From: Pseudomonas koreensis | GTDB taxonomy: Bacteria > Pseudomonadota > Gammaproteobacteria > Pseudomonadales > Pseudomonadaceae | Assembly (NCBI RefSeq): GCF_012986595.1 | Contig: NZ_JAAQYM010000003.1 | Coordinates: forward strand, 124,001 to 188,000 | Length of the DNA: 64,000 nucleotides | Direction of reading: 5' to 3' | In this document: piece by piece, positions 18,461 to 27,068 of the stretch | Position numbering within the stretch: position 1 is the stretch's first letter | How the letters are laid out: each line of letters opens with the position of its first letter | Notes under the pieces: generated by a model | What the model was told of the DNA's origin: nothing | The model's database searches: none | What the model saw: the letters and a program-made list of their open reading frames with translations, nothing else | Made by a program: the position numbers and the translations under genes

Positions 18461-20409
18461 CAGTGGGCCTCCGCAGGTTCACGTTTGGCCGGTGCAGTCG
18501 GCTTGCCTGGCGCGGCGTCTTCGAGCAGCGCATCGGCCACCAGTTCGGCGATGTCCTTGATCATCGGACGCGGTTCGACCACGCCTTCGAGCATCGCCGT
18601 GCACTGTGGACAACCCACGGCCACCAGCTCGGCGCCGGTCTCGCGGATGTCTTCCATGCGCATGTCGGGAATCCGCTGCTTGCCCGGAATGTCGGTGATT
18701 GGCGCGCCGCCACCGCCGCCGCAGCAGCGCGAGCGGAAGCCGGAACGTTGCATCTCTTTGACCTCGATGCCGAGGGCACGCAGCACTTCACGCGGCGCCT
18801 CGTACTCGCCGTTGTAACGGCCGAGGTAGCACGGGTCGTGATAGGTCACGCTGTTACCTTTGTGCTGACCGAGGTTCAGCGCGCCGGCCTGAATGATTTC
18901 CGCCATGTAGGTGCTGTGGTGCTGCACCAGGTAGTGGCCGTCGAAGGCACCGTATTCGTTTTTCAGCACATGGAAGCTGTGCGGATCGCAGGTGACGATG
19001 CGGTTGAAACTGTACTTGCCCAGGGTCTGGATATTGCGTTTGGCGAGCAACTGGAAGGTCGCTTCGTCGCCCAGCCGACGGGCCACGTCACCGCTGTCAC
19101 GCTCTTCCAGGCCGAGCACGGCAAAGTCGATTTTGGCTGCTTTCAGCACTTTGACGAACGCGCGCAAGGTGCGCTGGTTGCGCATGTCGAAGGCGCCGTC
19201 ACCGACCCAGAACAGCACGTCAGTGGATTTCTTTTCGCTGAGCAGATTGAGGTTCAGATCCGCCGCCCAGTTCATCCGCCCGCCCGGGGCGAAACCGCCG
19301 GGGTTGTCGGTGGCGATCAGGTTTTCCAGAACCTCGGCGCCCTTGTTCGGGGTGGCGCCTTTTTCCAGAGTCAGGTGGCGACGCATGTCGACGATGGCGT
19401 CGACGTGCTCGATCATCATCGGGCATTCCTCGACGCAGGCGCGGCAGGTGGTGCACGACCACAGGGTCTCGGCATCGACCAGACCGTTGACGATCGGTTG
19501 ATGCGGATTGCCGCTGTGCTCACCAATTGGCTTGCCGGGATACGGGCTACCGGCGAACTTGGCGTCAGTGCCGCCGGCGAGGCCGACGACCATGTCCTGA
19601 ATCAGCTTTTTCGGGTTCAGCGGCTGGCCGGCAGCGAACGCCGGGCACGCGGCTTCGCACTTGCCGCACTGCACGCAGGCGTCAAAACCGAGCAACTGGT
19701 TCCAGGTGAAATCCTTGGGTTTTTCCACGCCCAGTGGCGCGCTTGGATCGTTGAGATCCAGCGGTTTCAAACCGGTGGAACGGCCACCGCCAAAGCGTTC
19801 GGCGCGACGGTGCCAGGCCAGGTGCAGGGCACCGGCGAAGGCGTGCTTCATCGGCCCGCCCCAGGTCATGCCGAAGAACAGTTCCGACACGCCCCACAGC
19901 ACGCCAATCCCGAGAATCGCTGCCAGCAGCCAGCCGCCGAAGTTTTCCGGCAAGATCCCGGCCACCGGCAACGTCACCAGAAAGAACGAGGCAGAGAACG
20001 CCAGCAGGCTTTTCGGCAGGCGCATCCACGGGCCTTTCGACAACCGCGCCGGCGGGTTGAGCCGACGCCGGTAAACGAAAATCGCACCGACGAACATCAC
20101 CGCCGTCATCAGCAGCAGCGCGTAACCGAGGATGCGGTTATGCAGGCCGAAACCGTGCACCAGAATCGCCAGCACAATCGACGCCACTGCACCACCGGCC
20201 GTGGCGACGTGGGTGTTGGCGATGTATTTGTCCCGCGCCACCACATGGTGCAAATCGACCATGTAGCGCTTGGGCATGGCGAACAGGCCGCCGATCAGAT
20301 CGACCTTCGAGGCCCGGCCCCGACGCCACATCGCTACCCGCCGCAACGCGCCCAGCACCGCGAGGGCCAGGGCTGCGAACAACAGGATTGGAAGAAGGGT
20401 GTTCAACAT
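18460..20409 (-). CDS. dgcB: Dimethylglycine demethylase subunit B (membrane iron-sulfur protein)
   Basis: 649 residues, ATG at 20409 with GGGAG eight bases upstream; a longer frame to 20514 runs into a palindromic repeat and is not used. About five N-terminal transmembrane helices, then two 4Fe-4S ferredoxin motifs (CVQCGKCEAACP and CTTCRACVEECP), and two CCG domains (HDPCYLGRYN, RSRCCGGGGG, GCPQCTAML) as in heterodisulfide-reductase/GlpC-type proteins. It passes electrons from DgcA to the membrane or to EtfAB. Follows dgcA after a palindromic repeat; stop overlaps the etfA start. Confidence 0.93.
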   Translation of the reverse strand: MLNTLLPILLFAALALAVLGALRRVAMWRRGRASKVDLIGGLFAMPKRYMVDLHHVVARDKYIANTHVATAGGAVASIVLAILVHGFGLHNRILGYALLLMTAVMFVGAIFVYRRRLNPPARLSKGPWMRLPKSLLAFSASFFLVTLPVAGILPENFGGWLLAAILGIGVLWGVSELFFGMTWGGPMKHAFAGALHLAWHRRAERFGGGRSTGLKPLDLNDPSAPLGVEKPKDFTWNQLLGFDACVQCGKCEAACPAFAAGQPLNPKKLIQDMVVGLAGGTDAKFAGSPYPGKPIGEHSGNPHQPIVNGLVDAETLWSCTTCRACVEECPMMIEHVDAIVDMRRHLTLEKGATPNKGAEVLENLIATDNPGGFAPGGRMNWAADLNLNLLSEKKSTDVLFWVGDGAFDMRNQRTLRAFVKVLKAAKIDFAVLGLEERDSGDVARRLGDEATFQLLAKRNIQTLGKYSFNRIVTCDPHSFHVLKNEYGAFDGHYLVQHHSTYMAEIIQAGALNLGQHKGNSVTYHDPCYLGRYNGEYEAPREVLRALGIEVKEMQRSGFRSRCCGGGGGAPITDIPGKQRIPDMRMEDIRETGAELVAVGCPQCTAMLEGVVEPRPMIKDIAELVADALLEDAAPGKPTAPAKREPAEAH

Positions 20410-20467
20410 AGGTGAAGCTCCCAAAGACCTCGGGGTCATTTGTGCGCTGGCAAGAGCAACGCACCTA

Positions 20468-20591
20468 CCTGTGGCGAGGGAGCTTGCTCCCGCTGGAGTG
20501 CGCAGCGCTCCCAATACAGTCGCCGGTGTACCGCGACTTCAGGTTTGGGGCTGCTTCGCAGCCCAGCGGGAGCAAGCTCCCTCGCCACAGG
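20468..20591. repeat. Palindromic intergenic repeat, family B
   Basis: Arms CCTGTGGCGAGGGAGCTTGC and complement between dgcA and dgcB, inside the operon. The hairpin could adjust dgcB/etfAB levels relative to dgcA. Confidence 0.88.
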
Positions 20592-20608
20592 TGATGGTGG
20601 TGATGCCG

Positions 20609-22669
20609 TTAGAAATCCTTGCAGAGGCGCAGGGCGTCGTAGATCGCGGCGTGGGTATTACGCTGCGCCACGCAGTCGCCGATGCGGAACAGCAAGTAGC
20701 CGTCACCGGTGGTGCTCAACGAAGGCTGCGGCTTGATCGCGAACAGTGCGTCAATGTCGATCTGGCCCTTGTTGCGCGAACCGTCCTTGAGCCCGTAATA
20801 CAGCTCTTCGTCCGGACGCACGCCGTTTTCCACCACCACCTGATCAACCACCCGCTCCTCTTTGGCGCCGGTGTATTCGTTCTCCAGCACCGCCACCAGC
20901 TTGTCGCCCTCGCGGTAGACCTTCTCCAGCATCATGTCGCCGGTCATGATCACTTCTTTCGGGTACATGCTGCGGTAGTAGGTCGGGAATGACGTACCGC
21001 CGATGGCCACACCCGGCTTGATGTCGTCGGTGACGATCTCGACCTGGCTGCCCTTGTCGGCGAGGAAGTCCGCCACCGACATCCCGGTGAACTCGCAGAT
21101 GGTGTCGTAGACCAGCACGTTCTTGCCCGGCGCAACCTTGCCGTCGAGCACATCCCAGCTGCTGACCACCAGCCCTTCGGCGGCGCCCCAGTGTTCGTTC
21201 TGCTCAAGGAACGGATGACCGCCCACCGCCAGCACCACCACGTCCGGACGCAGATCGAGGATGGTCGCTGCATCGGCAGCCGTGCCCAGGCGCAGGTCGA
21301 CTTTCAGCCGCGCCAGTTCCAGCTGGAACCAGCGGGTGATGCCGGCGATCTGGTCACGTTGCGGCGCTTTTGACGCGGTGGTGATCTGCCCGCCGATGAA
21401 TTCTTTCTTCTCGAACAGGGTCACGTCGTGGCCCCGTTCGGCCGCCACGCGTGCGGCTTCCATCCCGGCAGGGCCGGCACCGACCACCACGACTTTGCGT
21501 TTCGGCCCGGTGGATTTCTCGATGATGTGCGGCACGCCCATGTATTCACGGGAGGTCGCGGCGTTCTGGATGCACAGCACATCCAGCCCCTGATACTGAC
21601 GGTCGATGCAGTAGTTGGCGCCGACGCACTGTTTGATCTGGTCGACCTGGCCCATCTTGATCTTGGCGATCAAGTGCGGGTCGGCGATGTGCGCCCGGGT
21701 CATGCCGACCATGTCGACGTAACCGCCTTCAAGGATGCGCGTGGCCTGGTTCGGATCCTTGATGTTCTGCGCGTGCAGCACCGGTGCCTTGACCACTTCC
21801 TTGATCCCGGCCGCGAGGTGCAGAAACGGCTCCGGTGGATAACTCATGTTGGGGATAACGTTGGCCAGGGTGTTGTGGGTGTCGCACCCCGAACCGACCA
21901 CGCCGATGAAGTCGATCATGCCGGTGTCGTCGTAATACTTGGCGATCTGTTTCATGTCCTCGTGGGACAAACCGTCCGGGTGGAACTCGTCACCGCACAG
22001 ACGGATGCCGACACAGAAATCGTCGCCGACTTCCTTGCGCACAGCCTTGAGCACTTCCAGGCCAAAACGCATGCGGTTCTCGAAGCTGCCGCCCCATTCG
22101 TCGGTGCGTTTGTTAACCCGTGGGCTCCAGAACTGGTCGATCATGTGCTGGTGCACGGCCGACAGTTCGACGCCGTCCAGGCCACCGGCCTTGGCCCGCG
22201 CGGCGGCCGTGGCGTAGTTGCCGATCACTCGCCAGATTTCTTCCGGTTCGATGGTCTTGCAGGTCGCGCGGTGCACCGGTTCACGGATGCCCGACGGCGA
22301 CAGCAGGGTCGGCCAGTGCTCGCCGTCCCAGCGCGAGCGACGGCCCATGTGAGTAATCTGGATCATGATCTTGGCGCCATGCTTGTGCATGGCGTCGGCC
22401 AGATTCTGGAAGTGCGGGATGATCCGGTCATCCGCCAGGTTCACCGATTTCCACCAGCCTTGCGGGCTGTCGATGGCCACACTGGAAGAACCGCCGCAGA
22501 TCGCCAGGCCGATGCCGCCCTTGGCTTTCTCTTCGTAGTATTTGACGTAGCGGTCGGTGGTCATGCCGCCGTCGGTCGCGTAGACCTCGGCGTGCGCGGT
22601 ACTGAGCACGCGGTTGCGGATGGTCAGTTTGCCGATCTGGATCGGCTGGAACATTGCTTCGAAAGCCAT
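20609..22669 (-). CDS. dgcA: Dimethylglycine demethylase subunit A (old-yellow-enzyme type)
   Basis: Converts dimethylglycine to sarcosine. 686 residues: an FMN TIM barrel (RNRVLSTAHAE, QITHMGRRSRW, VNKRTDEWGGSFENR) and, after about 390, a TMADH/2,4-dienoyl-CoA-reductase-like nucleotide-binding half (VVVVGAGPAGMEAARVAAERG). The bridging iron-sulfur motif is C348-V-G-A351-N-Y-C354 with C366: the second cysteine of the usual CxxCxxC is alanine. The ATG at 22669 follows the DUF5943 gene by 15 bp. Same gene order as P. aeruginosa PA5396-PA5401. Confidence 0.95.
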   Translation of the reverse strand: MAFEAMFQPIQIGKLTIRNRVLSTAHAEVYATDGGMTTDRYVKYYEEKAKGGIGLAICGGSSSVAIDSPQGWWKSVNLADDRIIPHFQNLADAMHKHGAKIMIQITHMGRRSRWDGEHWPTLLSPSGIREPVHRATCKTIEPEEIWRVIGNYATAAARAKAGGLDGVELSAVHQHMIDQFWSPRVNKRTDEWGGSFENRMRFGLEVLKAVRKEVGDDFCVGIRLCGDEFHPDGLSHEDMKQIAKYYDDTGMIDFIGVVGSGCDTHNTLANVIPNMSYPPEPFLHLAAGIKEVVKAPVLHAQNIKDPNQATRILEGGYVDMVGMTRAHIADPHLIAKIKMGQVDQIKQCVGANYCIDRQYQGLDVLCIQNAATSREYMGVPHIIEKSTGPKRKVVVVGAGPAGMEAARVAAERGHDVTLFEKKEFIGGQITTASKAPQRDQIAGITRWFQLELARLKVDLRLGTAADAATILDLRPDVVVLAVGGHPFLEQNEHWGAAEGLVVSSWDVLDGKVAPGKNVLVYDTICEFTGMSVADFLADKGSQVEIVTDDIKPGVAIGGTSFPTYYRSMYPKEVIMTGDMMLEKVYREGDKLVAVLENEYTGAKEERVVDQVVVENGVRPDEELYYGLKDGSRNKGQIDIDALFAIKPQPSLSTTGDGYLLFRIGDCVAQRNTHAAIYDALRLCKDF

Positions 22670-22684
22670 GGCGGGTTCCTCGAC

Positions 22685-23215
22685 TTACAACGGCTTGACG
22701 GTGAACAGGCCGTCGTCGTGGCCTTCTTCGGAGCCACCGTAGACTTGCTCGGCAACGGTGCGGATGCTGCTGCCACGGGCTTGCAGAATCTGGTCCATGG
22801 CCCCGGCAAACCAACCGGTGAACATGTAGTCGACCTTGCGCCCGACCTTGCCGTAGACGTAGACGAACGCCGAGTGTTCGAGCTTGACGCTGGCGGTGCC
22901 TTTGTCGAGATCGATGTCCTGGATCTTGAACAGGCCCCAGCCGCGTTGCGACAGGCGCTTCATGTAGTGTTCGAACACCGCGACGCCTTCCAGGCCGTGG
23001 CATTCGGCTTCTTTTTCACACCAGTGCCAGGCGGATTTGTAGCCGGCCTTGTAGAGGATTTCGGCGTAGGCTTCAGCGCCCAGAACCTCTTCGATGCCCA
23101 TGTGGTTGTTGACGAAAAAGTGCCGCGGCACGTAGAGCATCGGCAGGGCGTCAGAGGTCCAGACACCGGTTTCGCTGTCGACTTCGATTGGCAATTGCGG
23201 GGCGATCTTGGCCAT
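22685..23215 (-). CDS. DUF5943 (4-vinyl-reductase-like) protein of the dgc operon
   Basis: 176 residues, MAKIAPQLPIEVDSETGVW; equivalent in position to PA5397. Contains RHFFVNNHMGIEEVLG, WHWCEKEAECHGLEG and a C-terminal FTGWFAGAMDQIL. No catalytic motif is evident. The fold family resembles V4R small-molecule-binding domains, so an accessory or assembly role in dimethylglycine demethylation is plausible. Operon position (78 bp after the dipeptidase-like gene, 15 bp before dgcA) supports this; the function is not known to me. Confidence 0.85.
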   Translation of the reverse strand: MAKIAPQLPIEVDSETGVWTSDALPMLYVPRHFFVNNHMGIEEVLGAEAYAEILYKAGYKSAWHWCEKEAECHGLEGVAVFEHYMKRLSQRGWGLFKIQDIDLDKGTASVKLEHSAFVYVYGKVGRKVDYMFTGWFAGAMDQILQARGSSIRTVAEQVYGGSEEGHDDGLFTVKPL

Positions 23216-23293
23216 GGAAACTTAACTCCAGAAAAATTTGTGTATTGCCCCCGGCGCGGACGGCCGGGGGAAAGGATTCAGAAGTGCGGTGGC

Positions 23294-24271
23294 TTATTCG
23301 CCCCAAACATCTTTCAAGACGTTGACCCAGTTTTCGCCCATGATCTTGCGCACCACGCGCTCGGAGTGGCCGCGCTTGAGCAGGGTTTCGGTCAGGTTCG
23401 GGAACTCGCCGACGGTGCGGATGCCCAGCGGGTTGATGATCTTGCCGAAGCTGGTCAGACGACGGGCGTAGCCCTTGTCGTGGGTCAGGTATTCGAAGAA
23501 GTCCTGACCATGGCCCTGGGTGAAGTCGGTGCCGATGCCGATGGCGTCTTCGCCGACGATGTTCATGGTGTATTCGATGGCTTCGGCGTAGTCGTCGATG
23601 GTCGAATCGATGCCCTTGGCCAGGAACGGCGCAAACATGGTCACGCCGACAAAACCGCCGTGATCAGCAATGAACTTCAGTTCTGCATCGGATTTGTTGC
23701 GCGGGTGCTCCTTGAGCCCCGACGGCAGGCAGTGGGAATAGCAGACCGGTTTTTTCGATTCGAGGATGACTTCTTCGGAGGTCTTCGAGCCGACGTGGGA
23801 CAGGTCGCACATGACGCCGACGCGGTTCATCTCGGCAACGATCTCGCGACCGAAGCCCGACAGGCCGCCGTCACGCTCGTAGCAACCGGTGCCGACCAGG
23901 TTCTGGGTGTTGTAGCACATCTGCACGATGCCGACGCCGAGCTGCTTGAACACCTCGACATAGCCGATCTGGTCTTCAAACGCGTGGGCGTTCTGGAAGC
24001 CGAAGAGGATACCGGTCTTGCCCTGCTCCTTGGCGCGACGGATGTCGGCGGTGGTGCGCACCGGCATCACCAGGTCGCTGTTCTCGCGGATCAGCTTCTG
24101 GCTGGCAGCGATGTTGTTCACGGTCGCCTGAAAGCCTTCCCACACCGACACAGTGCAGTTGGCCGCCGTCAGACCGCCCTTGCGCATGTCTTCGAACAGC
24201 TCGCGGTTCCATTTGGCAATGATCAGACCGTCGATAACGATGCTGTCGGCGTGTAATTCGGCTGGGCTCAT
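23294..24271 (-). CDS. Renal-dipeptidase-like (M19) protein of the dgc operon
   Basis: 325 residues, ATG at 24271 with AAGGGGA seven bases upstream. Overall M19 membrane-dipeptidase fold: DLSHVGSKT (H159), CYSH (H180) and GIGTDFTQGHG are retained. The first metal motif HxD after VIDG is replaced by L16-I17-I18, and the bridging glutamate position reads FGFQ (Q93), so the binuclear site is incomplete. First gene of the dgc-etf operon, as PA5396. It may act on a betaine-pathway metabolite rather than on peptides; this is inference. Confidence 0.88.
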   Translation of the reverse strand: MSPAELHADSIVIDGLIIAKWNRELFEDMRKGGLTAANCTVSVWEGFQATVNNIAASQKLIRENSDLVMPVRTTADIRRAKEQGKTGILFGFQNAHAFEDQIGYVEVFKQLGVGIVQMCYNTQNLVGTGCYERDGGLSGFGREIVAEMNRVGVMCDLSHVGSKTSEEVILESKKPVCYSHCLPSGLKEHPRNKSDAELKFIADHGGFVGVTMFAPFLAKGIDSTIDDYAEAIEYTMNIVGEDAIGIGTDFTQGHGQDFFEYLTHDKGYARRLTSFGKIINPLGIRTVGEFPNLTETLLKRGHSERVVRKIMGENWVNVLKDVWGE

Positions 24272-24504
24272 CAGGCGTCCCCTTATTGGCGATTCATGCG
24301 CCGAATCGTCTGCCGGCGCTTTGGGGCCAGCATATGCCTCGGTGCCGGGGCGACCGGGTGCAAAAACGACAGGGGAATTGCCGAAAGCGTCAATCCGCGA
24401 CAAAGGGTCGCCAGGCGCTCCGATCAGCTACCTGTTCAAGCCCGCCAGCTTGAGCCAGAATCTGGCGCATCTTGGATACACCACTGGATTAGAGCGGCGA
24501 CAAC

Positions 24505-24906
24505 ATGAAATCGATCTTCCTGGCCCTGGCACTGATTGCGACCGGCGTACACGCCGCCGAAGAGACCGACAACAACCCGTGCGACGCGGTGGAAAACGAC
24601 GTCCAGACCTTGGAATGCTCGACGTATAGCCGCACCACGGCCGAAGACCTGCTCAAGGACAACTACGCCAGCCTCAACGAGCGCATGCAGGCCACCTACG
24701 GCAAAAACGCCGCGCAACTGGCCGACATCACCGCCAAACTCAAGACCGCCCAACAACAATGGCTGAAAACCCGCGACGCCGATTGCGCGGTGGAAGCCTT
24801 CCCGGCCACCGAAGGCAGCAAGGCGTTCAAGATTGCGCAGAATGACTGCGTGGCGCGGATGAGTGATGAACGGTCGGAGTTTTTGGAGTCGATTGGGCAG
24901 GAGTGA
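24505..24906 (+). CDS. LprI-type (DUF1311) periplasmic protein
   Basis: 133 residues with a cleavable signal peptide (MKSIFLALALIATGVHA-AEE). The mature part has four cysteines and the LprI pattern ASLNERMQATYG...WLKTRDADC...AFKIAQNDCVARMSDER. LprI domains inhibit lysozyme in some bacteria; many relatives are uncharacterised. Divergent from the dgc operon across a 233-bp gap; no functional link to betaine is evident. Confidence 0.85.
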   Translation: MKSIFLALALIATGVHAAEETDNNPCDAVENDVQTLECSTYSRTTAEDLLKDNYASLNERMQATYGKNAAQLADITAKLKTAQQQWLKTRDADCAVEAFPATEGSKAFKIAQNDCVARMSDERSEFLESIGQE

Positions 24907-24953
24907 TTCTGGAAGTTTGGCAACATGCCGAAAAACGTTGTGGATTGGCCGAC

Positions 24954-25004
24954 TGGAAAATATAAGTAAAGATTCGAATATCTTATAAAAGACTTATATT
25001 TCCA
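24954..25004. promoter_or_regulatory. Inverted-repeat operator before the Xre gene
   Basis: Arms TGGAAAATATAAGT (24954-24967) and ACTTATATTTCCA (24992-25004) are complementary apart from one extra A. They sit directly before the start of the HTH gene, as expected for an autorepressor site. Confidence 0.6.
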
Positions 25005-25009
25005 GCGCC

Positions 25010-25333
25010 ATGAATCAATCTGCCGACATCCAAATCATCAACGATGCCGAGGGCAACCCCGCCTTCGTAGTAATTCCCTACGCTCAATACGTCGCACAGA
25101 AAATGCAGCCCGATCTGATCCCGCATGAGGTGGTCAGTCGAATGGTCGACGGGGCGACACCGATCCGTGCCTGGCGCGAACACCTGAACCTGACTCAGGA
25201 AGAAGTGGCGAAACGTCTGGGAATTTCCCAGCCGGCGTTTGCTCAACAAGAAACAGTAGCGAAGCCACGCAAGGCAACCCGCGAGAAAATTGCAGCAGCG
25301 TTCGGCATCACGCCCAATCAGCTTGAGTTGTAG
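25010..25333 (+). CDS. Xre-family HTH regulator (antitoxin-like)
   Basis: 107 residues. The N-terminal IINDAEGNPAFVVIPYAQYVA resembles Phd/antitoxin dimerisation strands; the C-terminal HTH runs WREHLNLTQEEVAKRLGISQ to ATREKIAAAFGITPNQL. Such proteins are usually antitoxins or autorepressors. No toxin-like gene (RelE/HigB/HipA) lies beside it, and the next gene is a DUF3010 protein 28 bp downstream. The large AT-rich inverted repeat upstream supports autoregulation. Confidence 0.85.
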   Translation: MNQSADIQIINDAEGNPAFVVIPYAQYVAQKMQPDLIPHEVVSRMVDGATPIRAWREHLNLTQEEVAKRLGISQPAFAQQETVAKPRKATREKIAAAFGITPNQLEL

Positions 25334-25361
25334 GCTGACCTCTTCATTCAAAGGAATTCCC

Positions 25362-25778
25362 ATGAACATCTGCGGCATCGAAATCAAAGGCAGCGAAGCG
25401 ATCATCGCCGTGGCCTCCCTTGACGGGGCAACGCTGAGCCATGTGGCGCTCAACACCAAGAAAATCGCCCTAGATGATGATGACGAGGCGGCCAACGTCA
25501 AACGCTTCGCAGCGCAGGTTGCCTCGTTTGTGCGCGAACATTCGATTGACCGCATTGCGATCAAGAAACGCAGCAAGAAGGGCGAGTTTGCCGGTGGGCC
25601 GACGACGTTCAAGATCGAAGGTGTGTTTCAGTTGCTCGATGGGTGTGAGGTGACGTTGTTGTCGCCGCAGACGATCAACGCGCAGGCGAAGAAGCACAAT
25701 TTCGAGCTGCCGGGAACGCTGAACAAGTATCAGCATGAGGCTTACAAGGCGGCCTGTTCGGCGTTGGTGAAGAAGTAA
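25362..25778 (+). CDS. DUF3010 family protein
   Basis: 138 residues from the ATG at 25362 (AAGGA upstream). MNICGIEIKGSEAIIAVASLDG is an RNase-H-like first strand pattern; IAIKKRSKKGEFAGGPTTFKIEG and LSPQTINAQAKKH follow. DUF3010 proteins of gamma-proteobacteria look like Holliday-resolvase/RuvC-type folds, but no activity is established. Probably cotranscribed with the Xre gene, which makes an atypical regulator-effector pair. Confidence 0.82.
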   Translation: MNICGIEIKGSEAIIAVASLDGATLSHVALNTKKIALDDDDEAANVKRFAAQVASFVREHSIDRIAIKKRSKKGEFAGGPTTFKIEGVFQLLDGCEVTLLSPQTINAQAKKHNFELPGTLNKYQHEAYKAACSALVKK

Positions 25779-25804
25779 GCGTTCTTACAGACAATGAAGA
25801 TCCA

Positions 25805-25897
25805 AATGTGGGAGCGAGCCTGCTCGCGAAAGCGGTGGATCAGTCAATCCTGTATTGACTGACACGCCGCCTTCGCGAGCAGGCTCGCTCCCACATT
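25805..25897. repeat. Palindromic repeat, family C (TGTGGGAGCGAGCCTGCTCG)
   Basis: Arms AATGTGGGAGCGAGCCTGCT and complement, centre including CAATCCTGTATTG, between the convergent DUF3010 and cdhR genes. Related copies lie at 46045, 53654, 56064 and 57687. Confidence 0.88.
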
Positions 25898-25916
25898 GGT
25901 TTTGGGTTCATCCAAT

Positions 25917-26861
25917 TCAGGCCTGGGCGGTACGCCGGTCTTCACGGGGGCACCGTGCAAACTTCGCCCGATAGCTGCGGGTGAAGTACGACGGCGATTC
26001 AAAGCCGCAGGCGATGCTGACTTCAAGCACGCTCATGTCGGTCTGGCGCAGCAGCTGCCGGGCCTTCTCCAGGCGCAGGCGCAGATAGAAATTGCTCGGC
26101 GTGTCGTTCAGGTGCAGCCGAAACAAACGCTCAAGCTGCCGCCGCGTCACTTTGATCGATTCCGCCAGTTGCAGCGTGGTCAGCGGTGGTTCGCTGTGTT
26201 GTTCCATCTCGCCAATCACCTGCACCAGCTTCTTGTTGCTGATGCCGTAGCGCGTGGCGACCTCCATGCGCTGGTGGTCCTTGCGCGGGCGGATCCGCCC
26301 CAATACGAACTGCTCGCTGACTTGAATCGCCAGTTGCGGGCCGTGGGCCTGGGCGATCAGATCGAGCATCAAGTCGATGGACGCGGTGCCACCGGCCGAG
26401 GTGATGCGCCGGCGGTCAATCTCGAACAGTTCCTGGGTCACGCTGAGCTGTGGATAAGATTCCTTGAACGCATCGATGGCTTCCCAGTGCAGGGTCAGGC
26501 GATGGCCATCGAGCAGGCCCGCCTCAGCCAGAACGAAGCTGCCGGTGTCGATGGCGCCGAGGGTGACGCCTTCGTTGTCCAGCCGCCGTAACCAATGTTC
26601 CAGCGTCGGCGTGGCGAACTTCAGCGGTTCGAACCCGGCCACCACCAACAGCGTCGCACCTTTCTTCAGCGGCTCCAGCGCCGCGTCGGCGTTGACCGAC
26701 ATGCCATTGCTCGCCAGCACCGCCCCGCCATCGGCACTCAGCACATGCCAGCGGTACAACTCGCCGCGAAAGCGGTTGGCCACCCGCAGCGGTTCGATCG
26801 CAGAAATAAAGCCAATGGCCGAGAACCCCGGCATCAGCAGAAAGTAGAAATCCTGGGACAT
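25917..26861 (-). CDS. cdhR: GATase1-like AraC-family activator of carnitine catabolism
   Basis: 314 residues: N-terminal DJ-1/PfpI (GATase1-like) domain MSQDFYFLLMPGFSAIGF to about 190, C-terminal AraC HTH pair (LTTLQLAESIKVTRRQLERLF and MSVLEVSIACGFESPSYFTRSY). It is divergent from caiX and the carnitine genes, as in P. aeruginosa, where CdhR activates them in response to carnitine. A 21-bp-offset direct repeat in the intergenic gap is its probable site. A perfect DnaA box (complement strand) lies in the gene at 26449. Confidence 0.93.
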   Translation of the reverse strand: MSQDFYFLLMPGFSAIGFISAIEPLRVANRFRGELYRWHVLSADGGAVLASNGMSVNADAALEPLKKGATLLVVAGFEPLKFATPTLEHWLRRLDNEGVTLGAIDTGSFVLAEAGLLDGHRLTLHWEAIDAFKESYPQLSVTQELFEIDRRRITSAGGTASIDLMLDLIAQAHGPQLAIQVSEQFVLGRIRPRKDHQRMEVATRYGISNKKLVQVIGEMEQHSEPPLTTLQLAESIKVTRRQLERLFRLHLNDTPSNFYLRLRLEKARQLLRQTDMSVLEVSIACGFESPSYFTRSYRAKFARCPREDRRTAQA

Positions 26862-26943
26862 GGGCGCACTCGATTCGCGGGTAACGAGAGGGAGGGTAGC
26901 GTGGCTCGTTGATACGCCGATTGTCGTCAGCGTTCAAGCGCAC

Positions 26944-26979
26944 AGGTCGCTACAGTGCAAGAGCCAGTCGCCGCAGTGC
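26944..26979 (+). promoter_or_regulatory. Direct-repeat operator upstream of caiX (CdhR-type)
   Basis: Half-sites GTCGCTACAGTGC (26946) and GTCGCCGCAGTGC (26967) are offset by exactly 21 bp, identical at 11 of 13 positions, 90-125 bp before caiX. The arrangement fits an AraC-family activator; assignment to CdhR (or GbdR) is inference. Confidence 0.6.
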
Positions 26980-27068
26980 GTTTTTACAGGGGCATTGCTG
27001 CGTAACTTGGCATCACCGGCACGCCAGATGCCGGAACTCACAATAAACGACCTGCCGAGGAACCCGAC

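Noticed and set aside
20410..20514. Longer N-terminus for DgcB
   Set aside because: It would translate part of a palindromic repeat; the ATG at 20409 has a proper ribosome binding site and begins the first membrane helix.
21428..24256. 942-codon plus-strand open frame opposite dgcA and the dipeptidase-like gene
   Set aside because: Antisense shadow crossing three real genes and their gaps, with no recognisable protein features.
24351..24411. GTCG-type direct repeat upstream of the dgc operon
   Set aside because: Several GTCG/CGAC elements are present, but offsets of 16 and 31 bp do not match the 20-21 bp spacing of the other three sites.
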